A stretch of DNA of 64,000 nt. Source: Trema orientale (Eukaryota; Streptophyta; Magnoliopsida; Rosales; Cannabaceae). The notes under the pieces are model-generated. The model worked only from the letters and a program-made list of their open reading frames with translations, was not told the DNA's origin and did no database searches. The stretch covers positions 310,592 through 374,591 of the forward strand of contig JXTC01000243.1 in the NCBI GenBank assembly GCA_002914845.1, in the 5' to 3' direction. Positions 36,907-47,822 of the stretch are shown here, piece by piece (position 1 is the stretch's first letter; each line of letters starts with the position of its first letter). A program made the translations under genes and the position numbers.

Positions 36907-39788
36907 TGTAACACCTCCTAACTTAGGTATACACCTAAGCTAGAAAATGTTTAATTTCCATATTCATCTTATATCATAAAATGCGGAAAAAAAATCCGGT
37001 AATAAATTTTTTTTTTAAACTAAAAGAATATTTAAACTGAAAAACCACCTCTTATTAAAACATCCGGAAACAAAACCTAATACTCAAATAACCTATGAAA
37101 TAAAAATACTTAATTTTTAATCCAAAAGCCAAACATAAGAAAATAAAACTTAAAGTCGATTAAAAACGTCCAAATGCCATTTGGGATTCCACCGCTGCCG
37201 CCAGCCAACCTTCAATAATCTATTGCTCATCTGAGTATTTTAAAAGAATGGGATGAGCTTGCACCCAGTAAGTAAATCTCATGCATGCAATGAATGTCGT
37301 GTTTTATGAATAATGCATTTTAAGAATCATAACTATGCAACCCCTCTTTTGAAAAATATCTTAATCATAAACGTTATCATTTCATAAAACTTTCATATTT
37401 AAGCTCAACATTGTGTAATGCCAAGTCTATCAGAAGTGATGAGCCATAAACATGGTGTCATGACAAGCATATGACCTTGTAGCTATTCGGATTCCATATA
37501 GCTATCATACTACAATGGCTAGCATCGCCGTTTAAACATTCGTTCTTAACATGGTGACTGTAGGTCATTCAGTCGGGTGCTCATACTCCTTTCAAGAATT
37601 TAACACACACTTAAATAAAAACATTCTTCTTTGAACAAAATCTGGTTGCATAGTGCTTTAGAAATCATTCTTTGAAAATCATAATCTCTTGTGCAATTTA
37701 TGCAATACTTGTGCATACTCATGTCATACTTAATATAGAAACTAAAATAGTATAGCATATAATACCATACCATATTGATCATCAAAACATCACATAATAG
37801 CACATAAATTTACACATAAACACGTAGAGTGAGATTTACTTACCTCAAGTCCTTAGAAAAATTTTGTAGTGAAATATCACACAACCAACCTCGTTGAAAC
37901 CACGTGCCTCTTCTTTATCCTTTATATTATTATTTATTTATTATTTATGCAAAAACATTAAAAATATTAACACATGATATTATTGCTCTTAAGAAACATA
38001 TTTCATATGTTTAAAAATGTCTATAACATAAAATAACATAATAATTTTCATAATAAAACTAAATCTGTAAACATTCAGCAAACTAGACATGCTTAAATAA
38101 TTTTAGATTCAAAATATAATTCGGTTTATTCTACAACTTTGCATAGCTTATTAAGACATATAAACAAAGATCTAAAAAAATTATCGGAATTTATAAAAAA
38201 TATTTAATATATTTTTCATAATTTTGAATCTAAATCTTGTAACCCAGTAAAACTGTTAAACTGAAAACCAGTGCACAATGATAGAATTTTATAGATTTTT
38301 TCTTAAATCAAAATAATCTGAAACTTTTTAGAAGTATTTTTAACACAATATAAAACATGCACAAAAATTATAGATTCCAAAATAGACCATTAGATAGTAC
38401 TTTAAATTCATGAAATTCTACATTAGGATTTGTATCAGCACTGAAATCAGCAAAATAATAAAGATTACGAAAATCATATTTAATTGTAGAAATTTCCAAA
38501 AATCACGAAAATATTTGGAGAAACTAATCGCACATTGTATACATCCAGTAAAAATTTCAGGTCGAAAAGGTATCAATATCATGGGTTTCAAACGTTAAAA
38601 AACGAAAATATTAAATTTGCCAGATTCACTAATATTAAAGACAATATAAATAAGAAATTTAATAACGAATACAAATAAATCCTTATGATCATAAAAATTT
38701 TCAGAATATAACCTAACATATTAATAAACAAGTTGTTAAAATTTCAGATTCTATAAAAAATTCTAACCCTAGATATCATACGTTGAATTTTGATGTAACA
38801 GCAGCAAAAATAATAAAATCAAAGAAAGGAGTGTTTTTAAATATTTATCTTCTTCTTGAAAAATTGCAGAAAACTAAGTAAAACTCTTGAAATCACAAAT
38901 ACTCAGCAACTAAGAGAGAAAGAGAGAAATTTAAGAGGAGGCTTAATTGTATTTTCAAGAGAGAGCATAATATATATATAGGTTTTTGGTTTAGGGTGTT
39001 TTTTTTTTTAATCAATCAATGTTTTTTTTTATATATATATATAAAACATTCAACGTTTTTTTTTTGTTTTAATCATTTATCACCTTTCTTTTTTTAAAAA
39101 AAAAAAAACTAACGTGTAACCTGCATTAGGTTTCATAAATTTGTGGGAAACTTCCCTTTTCCCCTTTTTGACTAAATTAGATTCTTTTTTTTAAAAAAAA
39201 AAAAAAAACAAACGTCATTCAACGTGTGTTTTTTTCTATTAACCTGATATTATATTTATTTTGTAATAATAAGTAAATACTATCCAAATCTATAAACAAG
39301 TAACATAATAAAATAAAATTTATATATTAATACATACATAAAAACAAAATTGTGGAATCAAAACTTCGCGCACAACACACTTATTTTATCATTATAATAA
39401 TAACAATAGATATACTTATTCGTATATATAATGTGTGCTTAATTAAAACTTAGGTATATACATATAAGTTTATTATCAAATTAATTGGACTCTAAATACG
39501 AACTTGACTAAGATTTAAATAACAATAATTATTAGAATAACTCACTTAACTCAATAATAAACACAAATTAATCACATTATTATAACAATCACATATAAAT
39601 GCAAATGCATAAAAATTTATTTCTCATTAGGCACGTAGTCAACTTGGCTTTCATGTGCGTATTCTACTGCAACCATATTCACAAAAATTTTGTTAGTGCA
39701 TAACCGTTTTACTTATCATAATCATAGATTTAAAGCACATAAAAAAAAAAAACAAAAAATCATATTATAGGATAGACTTGATATTACA
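36907..39788 (-). repeat. Ty3/gypsy LTR (2.88 kb, chromovirus Tekay/Del-like)
   Basis: On the minus strand it begins TGTAATATCAAG right after the purine tract AAGGGGGTAGGAAAT and ends GGAGGTGTTACA. TG...CA ends, size and position after a chromodomain fit the Tekay/Del lineage. The sequence is AT-rich with T and A runs at 39000-39220. No second copy lies in the window, so it cannot be dated. Confidence 0.7.
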
Positions 39789-39824
39789 ATTTCCTACCCC
39801 CTTAAAATAATTTCGTCCTCAAAA

Positions 39825-41654
39825 TTATAACTTACCAAATAAGTTCGAATATTTAGCTCTAATCTCATCTTCACGTTCCCAAGTTGCCACTTCCATTGCA
39901 TGATAGCCCCAAAGAACCTTGACCAATTTAATTTTTTTGTTGCGAAGCTCCTTTTCCTCTCTTTCCAAAATTCGAACAGGAACTTCTTCACATGTCAGGT
40001 CTCTTCGCAATTGGAGTGGCTCATAACTTAAGACATGTGATGGATCAGCCAAATATTTTCTCAACATCGAGATATGAAATACATTATGTACCTCATAAAG
40101 TCTCGGCGGTAAGGCCAATCTATAGGCCATGTCCCCAACTTGTTCTAAAATCTCAAATGGTCCAATGAATCGTGGACTTAGCTTTCCTTTTACACCAAAC
40201 TTCATAACTCCCTTCATTGGTGCAACCTTAAGAAATACCATGTCTCCAATTGAAAATTCTAAGTCCTTTCGTCTCTTATCTGCATAACTCTTTTGACGAC
40301 TTTGGGCTGTTTTCATCTTTTCCCTGATTCTTTCCATAACATCAGCTGTTTGCTGTACAATTTCTGGACCTAAAAATTTTCTCTCACCAACTTCATCCCA
40401 ATGAATCGGAGAACGGCACTTCCTACTATAAAGTACCTCATAAGGTGCCATATCAATCGTCGCCTGGTAGCTGTTATTATAAAAAAACTCTATCAATGGT
40501 AGATAGTTGTCCCACGTAACACCAAAATCCAGAATACAGGCTCTCAACATATCTTCAAGTATTTGGATCGTCCTTTTAGATTGGCCATCAGTCTGCGGAT
40601 GGAAAGCAGTGCTAAACCTTAATTGTGTACCCATAGCTTTGTGTAGACTTTTCCAAAATTTAGAGGTAAACTTCGGATCTCGATCAGACACAATTGATAC
40701 AGGAATTCCATGCAATTTCACAATTTCATTAATGTAAAGGTTAGCATACTTGTCCATAGAATAAGTATTACACGTCGGAAGAAAGTGTGCAGACTTTGTA
40801 AGTCTATCCACAATCACCCATATGGAATTTGCACCTTTCCTTGTTCTTGGTAATCCAAGGACAAAATCCATGGCAATATGCTTCCATTTCCACTCAGGCA
40901 CCATTAGTGGTTGAAATAAACCTGAGGGTCGTTGATGCTCTGCTTTCACTTGTTGATAAATGAGACAATGCTCAACGAACTGTGCAATATCTCTAGGCAT
41001 GTTGACCCACCAGAAGTGCTTTCTTAAATCACGATACATTTTTGTACTTCCTGGATGTACATAATAAGGGGTCTCATGTGCCTCTCGCATGATTTCTTTC
41101 TTGAGTTCAGGAACATCAGGAACATATAAACGATTGATAAATCTCAATGCATTGTCTGAGGTGATTACAAAGTCTTTATATTTTTCAGCTTCTGCACCTT
41201 CACGAAACTTCATCAATGCAGGATCATTGCTTTGTGCAGCCTTAATTCGATCCAAAAGTGTTGATTTTACTGTCAAAGTAGCCATGTAGGTAGAATTCCC
41301 TTGATCTACTACTTCTAATCCTAAATGTTGCATATCCAAAATTAGCGGTAGAATTTCTCGTATAGAAGCAACAGAGTTGGAAGATTTTCGACTTAATGCA
41401 TCCGCAACTACATTCGCCTTTCTTGGATGATAGTTGATCATACAGTCATAATCTTTTACTAACTCGAGCCATCGCTGTTGCCTCATATTAAGTTCTTTCT
41501 GTGTGAAGAAATATTTCAAACTTTTATGGTCGGTATAGATTTCACACTTAACCCCTGTAGCTAGGTCCACATTCAGTACGTACTGTCCACATTTAACCCC
41601 TGCAGAATAGGTCCACATTACATAGTCAACTGAAGAGTGTTTTAACACATTCAC
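39825..41654 (-). pseudogene. Ty3/gypsy pol, RNase H C-terminus to chromodomain (5' truncated)
   Basis: A 609-codon open frame. Near its start the RNase H end reads [20 protein letters not shown] and DALSRKS. The integrase zinc region [11 protein letters not shown]...CLIYQQ has Tyr where the second Cys is expected. The core has DFVLGLPRT and [11 protein letters not shown], and then [15 protein letters not shown], where the usual catalytic Glu of the D,D-35-E triad (QSERTIQ in relatives) is Lys. The C-terminus has [13 protein letters not shown] and a chromodomain-like [16 protein letters not shown], which in chromoviruses binds modified histones. The first 40 codons are scrambled sequence at the truncation. 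The frame is open but the integrase should be dead. Confidence 0.85.
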
Positions 41655-41903
41655 ATTTAATATGGCTCAAAAGGCGATAAACTCTCAAATTATTCAATAA
41701 CAGTATCAATCATAAGCTTGATCCGTATGTTCTTAAAGAATATAGTATAATTTGATCAAAGCAGATTTTATCCAAAAATAACTTATTTGAAGTAAATATT
41801 TCAGATTAATAAATATATATATACTTTCAAATGGAATCAATAAAAATTAACTTTAATAAAATAAAAGTCACTAATAAAGACGAAAGATTACTTACTAATC
41901 AAA

Positions 41904-42306
41904 TGTAACACCACTGGGCCTCACCCAAAAGTGCTAGCTTGAAGGTACTTTTGGGCTCATAGACCATCACTTAAATACCCATAATCTTCCTAGAGCATAC
42001 CCGATATGAGACTTTTGGCGTTACAATCTACCCCCGTTAAAGGCCTAGCGTCCTCGCTAGGGAGTCCACATTCAATAGCCCACATATAACCCCTATGGGC
42101 GGGGTCCACATTCACCACGATTTCGGCCCGTGGCAGCCTTCCAAGGCCCACACAGGTATGGACTGGGTCGACTCTGATACCAAATGTAACACCACTGGGC
42201 CTCACCCAAAAGTGCTAGCTTAAAGGTATTTTTGGGCTCATAGACCATCACTTAAATACCCATAATCTTCCTAGAGCATACCCGATGTGGGACTTGGGGC
42301 ATTACA
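41904..42306 (-). mobile_element. Complete TRIM element, 403 bp
   Basis: Two 122-bp LTRs (41904-42025 and 42185-42306; TGTAACACCACTGGGC...TTACA) flank a 159-bp interior with no coding capacity. The interior has a purine tract beside the left LTR and TGGTATCAGAG-type primer site (42173-42182) beside the right one, so the orientation is minus. This is the textbook layout of a terminal-repeat retrotransposon in miniature. The LTRs differ at a few positions. Confidence 0.85.
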
Positions 42307-42311
42307 AACAC

Positions 42312-43192
42312 TGTAACATATGTCGGGCCTGCTAGCAGTAAGGTAAAGAAGACTACCTATCATGCTCTTGTACAATGTTAGATCAACACTTACCTCACCT
42401 TCATCTGTTGCCAAACACTATATCATCAACATAGATTTGAGCAATGATTATCTCAGAATTAAACTGTTTGATGAAAAGTGTCTTATCAACTCCTCCCCTT
42501 TTGTATCCCTTTTCAACCAAAAAATTTGTCACTCTTTCGTACCAAGCCTTGGAGCTTGTTTCAAACTATACAATGCCTTTTTCAATTTGAAAATGTGATT
42601 AGACAAATGTGGATCTTCAAATCCCTTTGGTTATTCAACATAAGCTTCTTCTTTCAAAAAAACTATTCAAAAAGGCAGATTTAACATCCATTTGAAACAA
42701 TTTGAAGCCTATCACATAGGCTATTACAAGTAACAACCTGATTGACTCTAACCTAACAACAGGTGCGAAAGTTTCTTCAAAATTAATTCCCTCAATTTGT
42801 GTGTACCCTTGTGCTACTAACTTTGCCTTGTTTCTTATAATGTTACCAAATTCATCAGTTTTATTTTTAAAGATCCATTTGGTACTAATTACATTTGTGT
42901 GATTGGGTCTAGGCACAAGTATCCACACATCATTTCGAGAAAACTGTTCAAGTTCTTCTTGCATAGCTTTCACCCAAAATTCATCCAACAAAGCTTCCTT
43001 AGCATTCTTTGGTTCAATAAAGGAAGTAAAACACACATGCTGCACAAAATTCACATACCTTTTCCTTCTTGTAACCATGCTATCATCAACATTACCTATG
43101 ATAAGATCTGTCGGATGATTTTTCTTGACTCGTGTTGATGGTTCTTTTTGAATTGGATCAGTCAAGATATCAGAAGAAGCATTCTCATCCAA
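42312..43192 (-). pseudogene. Copia reverse transcriptase (SIRE-like element)
   Basis: Minus-strand motifs are [71 protein letters not shown] and, after a frame change, IYVDDIVFGN (about 42430). From there the sequence jumps almost directly to SMIGSLLYLTASRPDICYSV (42312-42370). The thumb/connection region of roughly 80 residues expected between them is missing. Several stops and frameshifts occur. Confidence 0.88.
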
Positions 43193-44563
43193 TGTTCCTG
43201 CTTGTTCCTACAAGGAATCAGTTACAACATTAGGAGCTGATGTTGCAACAGGATCGGGAATTTTTGCAACAGTCTGATCAGGTCTCTGTACAGCTTCATC
43301 AGTAAAGCTATCAATTTCTGTCTCCTTCGAGAATTATGCAAAATCTTTAAAATCATCAATAACAACATTGGCCGATTCCATAACAGTTTGAGTTCTCATG
43401 TTGTACACACGATAAGCTCTACTGTTATTAGAATAGCCGAGAAAGACCCCAGTGTCACTCTTAGAATCAAATTTGCCAAGATGCTCCCTATCATTTAAGA
43501 TGTAACAAGCACATCCAAAAACATAAAAATGACCAAGGTTAGGTTTTTTACCTTTCCAAATTTCATAGGGAGTCTTTTTCATACCTGGCCGAAGATAGAC
43601 ACGATTAATTGTGTAACATGCCATGTTTATTGCTTCAGCCTACAGTCTTTTAGACAGTTTCTTGCTGTTTAACATGACTCTGGCCATTTCCTGCAAGGTA
43701 CGGTTCTTTCTCTCTACGACACCATTTTGTTCTGGTGTTTTAGGAGTAGAAAATTCATGTGTAATTCCATATAGATTACAAAAATCAGCAAAAATAGTAT
43801 TTTTAAATTATTTTCCATGGTCACTTCGAATTCGAACTATTTTTCCAATATTGCAATTCTTTTCAACCTTGAGTTTTACACACAAATTTCTAAAAGTATC
43901 AAAAGTGTCTGATTTTTCTTTCAAGAAATCAAACCAAGTAAATCTGGAAAAATCATCCAAACACACAAAAATATAACGTTTACCTGCAATACTTTCGACT
44001 TGCACTGGACCCATCAGATCCATGTGTAACAGTTCCATGACCTTTGATGTTGTGATGCTTTGGATCACTTTGTGTGTTGACTTCAACTGTTTTTCATATT
44101 GGCATGGTACACACACACCAGGTGACTGATTGTCAAGTTTTGGCAAACCATGAACAAGACATGCATTTGCGATTCTTTTCAAAGTTTTAAAGTTTAAGTG
44201 CCCAAGTCTTTCATGCCATAAATCAGTGTTACTATTAGTAACATTATGACATGTTTCTGATTGAACCAAAGTATAACAGTTGTCAACAGATCTATATCCT
44301 TTCAAAACACAATTTCCATTGTGATCCAAAACCAAACATTCATCACGAGTAAAATTGACAAAAAGATTGCGATCACAAATTTGACTTATGCTAATCAAAT
44401 TAGCTTTAAGTCCATCTATATGAAGCACATTTTTCAATCTTGGCATCCCATCAACGTTTAAAGTTCCTTTACCAAGAATTTTTCCCTTGACTCCATCTCC
44501 AAAAGTGACTTCTCCATTTGTCACAGATTTGTAGCTTGTCAAAATATCTTGATTACCTGTCAT
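43193..44563 (-). pseudogene. Copia protease-end, pre-integrase and integrase (SIRE-like element)
   Basis: The minus strand opens with HMTGNQDILTSYKS (substrate-side flank of the protease), then LWHERLGHLNFKTLKR...CVPCQYEKQ (HHCC zinc region). The core has LLHMDLMGPVQVESIAGKRY, FVCLDDFSRFTWF, IRSDHGK and, past a stop at about 43810, TPEQNGVVERKNR, so all catalytic acidic positions are present. The C-terminal part is INRVYLRPGMKKTPYEIWKG and GVFLGYSNNSRAYRVYN. Two or three stops (about 43810, 43640, 43333) break the frame. GTTGCAACAG copies occur at about 43239 and 43265 in the integrase-RT linker. Confidence 0.88.
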
Positions 44564-46408
44564 ATGTCTAGAACAACCACTTCAAAATACCATGAGTTAG
44601 TAATACACGTTCTTAAACATTTAAAAGCAACAAAACACTTAACATCTGATTTCTTTATCCATACTTGTTTAGAACTTGTTTGCAAATCAATTTTGGGCCT
44701 GGGTGTTTTTCTTTGAGATGGATAAAAAAATAATTTGTTCAAATAATTATTCTCAAAAAAATTCATCATTGTAAAACATCTTGGTCGGATGTGACCTTTA
44801 ACCCCACAAATATGGCAAACAGGGATAAACTTTCGAGTCTTACCTCTCGGATTTGAATGAACAACGACCTTACTGGTTGTTGCAACAGACCGTGAAGTGG
44901 TTGCGACAGACTGTGAAGTTGTTGCAACAGATACAGTTGGTTTCACAAACACTGTTTCAGAGTTAGATCTCATATCTTTGAAGCCCAATCCACTATTGTC
45001 TCCAGTGTATTTTCCAGTTGTCAGAATGTGATCTAACTTTCTAGTTTTTGAACTCAACATTTTCACTCCTTTTTGAGTTCTTTCAAGTTCAACAGATAAT
45101 TCTTTCAATTTTCTTTCTTTTTCAGAAATGATAGAATTCAAACTTTACACTTTTATTTCATATTGTATGCCACTTGAATTGAATCATCGTCAGGTTCTGA
45201 TTCATCACCATCTGAACCGACTTCAGTTGTAACATCATCCGATTTCACAAAATATGTTGCGACATCACCTTCAGCAACAGATGTGTTATAACAGACCGCT
45301 TTTGTTACAATAGAATCTACGTCTTTCTGCAACACAAACCGTGAGTCATAAAACAAGGAGGTAGTGAGAGCAACATTGCTCACTATATCTTCTTCTTTAC
45401 TCCCATCAGATTCTTCATCACTCCAAGCAGTAGTCATGGCTTTTGATTTCCTTTTCAGGGTGTTGGCAAACTCTGATTGAATATGCCCATATCCCTCACA
45501 TTTCCTGCATTGAATACCCTTTTTATTTGAAGAATCAACAGATTTGAAAGAAGTCTTACCTTTCGTATTTTTAGTGGAAGAGGAATTAGTTTTTGAATTT
45601 TTGCCTATATTCTTCAGAAATTTCTTGAAATTTTTGGTGGGTAGGGCAAGTTCATCATCATCATTTTCCTTATTTGAGGGTTCCACGTTTTCTTGCGTTG
45701 TCTTGAAAGCAATTGATTTCTCCTTTCTCCTGCTTTTCAAATTCATTTCAAAAGCTCGTAACTCACCAAATCATTCACCTTCATTATGTCTAGATTTTTA
45801 CTTTCTTCTATTGCAACAATCTTTGGCTGAAACCGATTTGGAAGAGACCTGACAATCTTTCTAACCATTATAGATTCAGGGATCTTTTCACCAAGAGCAA
45901 AAGATTCGTTAGCAATATCACACAATTTAGTATAATATCCAGACAAAGTTTCATTTTCTTCCATACGTAATTCCTCAAATCTAGTAGTGAGAGAAGTGAG
46001 TTTATTACGCTTAACATCACCTGATCCTTCAAAGTTTGTTTGAAAGATTTCCCATGCCTACTTTGTAGTCTCACATGAGGAGACCAGCTTGATTTGCTCT
46101 ACATCACATCCATTAAAAATGGCATATAAAGCCTTGGTGTTGTAGCTGGCCAACAGATCATCTTGAGGGGACCAATCAATTTCTGGCTTTAATGAAACGG
46201 TTCCATTATCAGCTTTGATTGTAGGATGTGACCATCCAGTAAGAATCGATCTCCATGCTTTAATATCCAAAGCTCGAATGAACGCCCTTATCCTGGACTT
46301 CCAGTACGGATAATTAGTCCCGTTCAATAATGGTGGACGAGATCTTGAACCTCCTTCATTCAAGATAGACATACTAACAAAACAAATCAGAAAATCCCAA
46401 AAATTCAC
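44560..46408 (-). pseudogene. Copia gag polyprotein, two zinc knuckles (SIRE-like element)
   Basis: The N-terminus has PPLLNGTNYPYWKSRIRAFI, the usual gag opening of this lineage, followed by LSGYYTKLCDIANESFALGE and KIVRSLPNRFQPKIVAIEES. The first knuckle, CRKCEGYGHIQSEF (about 45500), has Phe instead of the last Cys. The second, CHICGVKGHIRPRC (about 44800), is complete. Between them is an acidic Ser-rich linker and, at 44870-44930, a VATTS-type triple repeat encoded by GTTGCAACAG or GTTGCGACAG. Stops at about 46058 and 45743-45750 and a break at about 45147 inactivate it. Confidence 0.88.
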
Positions 46409-46426
46409 TAATATTTAAGTGACTCT

Positions 46427-46438
46427 GCTCTAATACCA
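46427..46438 (-). other. Primer binding site, initiator tRNA-Met (one base off)
   Basis: The minus strand reads TGGTATTAGAGC two bases inside the LTR, against the consensus TGGTATCAGAGC; the change still permits G-U pairing with the tRNA. Confidence 0.85.
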
Positions 46439-46440
46439 AT

Positions 46441-47822
46441 TGAAAGATTTGCTTTGTTAAATATTACCAAATAATTAATTAATTGATTAAATTAATAATT
46501 AATTAATTATGTTGTAACATGCGGATAAAATATGTTGCAACAACGAGTGCATATGTTGCAACAGAACATAAAAAGTAAAGAGATGAACAAGACATTTTTA
46601 ACGTGGTTCGGACCTCTCCTACTCCACGGGGCCACATCCAGAGATTAAACAAATTAGTAAAGTATCAAGATTACAAACACCAATTGACTAACGCAATAAA
46701 AGACTCCCTCTTTTCAATTGCTGCAATGTGTTATAACAACTCTACCAATCTTGTTTAGTGAGTCTCCTTGTCTTGTTGATCCTTCGCATGTGAACTCCCT
46801 TCACTGGTCTGGATCTGTCTCCTCCCGAAGACGAAATGTTCTTCCTCCCGAAGAACAAAAGCACTCAAACAAAGTACCTAGAAAATCCTAAAGCTCTCTA
46901 AGTCTCACAATGGCAATAAAACAAACTCTATGCCTTACATAAAAACTCTCTCAAAGAGTATTTTCTCTCAAGTGAAGTACATACCAATTTCTTTGGACTT
47001 GGTGAGCTTTTATAGATGAATTTTCAGCCCCAATTTCGTGCTCCTTTAGTATGAATAGGCTGAAAATAAGAAAGGAATGATTTGCCACAAAATCTGTTGT
47101 CATTCCTTATTTGGACAGTCTGAAATCTGTTGCAACAACTTTCATGAATTATCCCTAAAAAGTGTCCAGGTGCATTGAGAGAAGTTCTCCACGATTTTAG
47201 CTCTGAAATCACTCTTTTATACCTGTAAAATCTTTCCTCAAAGACAAAGATTGATTTCACAATTAATTAGAGTCAATCAAAATCAAATAAGAAAACTTTC
47301 CATAAACAACATAATCTGTCGCAACAGATTTTGCCTGAAAATCCTAACAGCTTATGAAATTAATTGCATTAATTTAATGAGGACATATTCTGCACCATAA
47401 TGGACGAAATATTATCTTGATTCTGCTTATACACCTGTAAAAAATCATTATCCAAAATTTGAGGTAATAAAGAGCAAGAATCAATCTAAAAATAGAAACT
47501 TAATCAAGAAAAAATGAGATAAAATATCTCAATCAATTATGCCTAGCTTAATCACGAAATTCTATCAGAAATTATCCTTATCAACCTTCTAGAAACGTTT
47601 AATAAGGAAAATTAGGCCAAATGATGCAAGAACAAAAAGTTTCTAAAATTAGATTTTCGGCCTGTGTAAATCCGTTGTGAGCAATCCTGTAAATCTGTTG
47701 CAACAAGTATTTTACAACATCAGCAGACATGTTGCAACAACTTGTTAGTTACCTCACAACAACTTGAGTTTATTATTTTTGCCAATTATTTGCCAACACT
47801 GGCCAACACTTTGGACCTAACA
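46441..47822 (-). repeat. LTR copy 2 (5' LTR) of the SIRE-like copia element
   Basis: 1382 bp, matching 27531-28906, and followed by AATGT (47823-47827). Exact TGTTGCAACA copies include 46533, 46554, 47128, 47696 and 47730; one further site is TGTCGCAACA. Confidence 0.93.

Larger units (their letters stand above)
36512..42306 (-). mobile_element. Chimeric TRIM / Ty3-gypsy insertion in copia pol
   Basis: The insertion starts TGTAACACC, ends GCATTACA and is flanked by AACAC on both sides. Reading the minus strand, it comprises a complete TRIM (42306-41904), a 5'-truncated chromovirus pol (about 41650-39825) with polypurine tract and 2.9-kb LTR (39788-36907), then a second tRNA-Met primer site, TRIM interior and TRIM LTR (36904-36512). 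The two outer LTRs are not identical (122 versus 235 bp), which is abnormal for one reverse-transcription product. Confidence 0.75.
32451..47822 (-). mobile_element. SIRE-like Ty1/copia element body with its 5' LTR; 3' junction abnormal
   Basis: In minus orientation: LTR (47822-46441), primer site, gag (46408-44560), protease/integrase (44563-43334), RT (43192-42320), a foreign insertion (42306-36512), RNase H (36506-35925) and a long extra ORF (34916-32780). The extra ORF downstream of RNase H and the two-knuckle gag point to the SIRE/Maximus-type lineage (inference from layout). The body stops at 32450/32451, where it abuts duplicated flank DNA instead of a 3' LTR; the missing 3' LTR is probably the one at 27531-28906. 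Stops and deletions make it non-autonomous. Confidence 0.85.
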
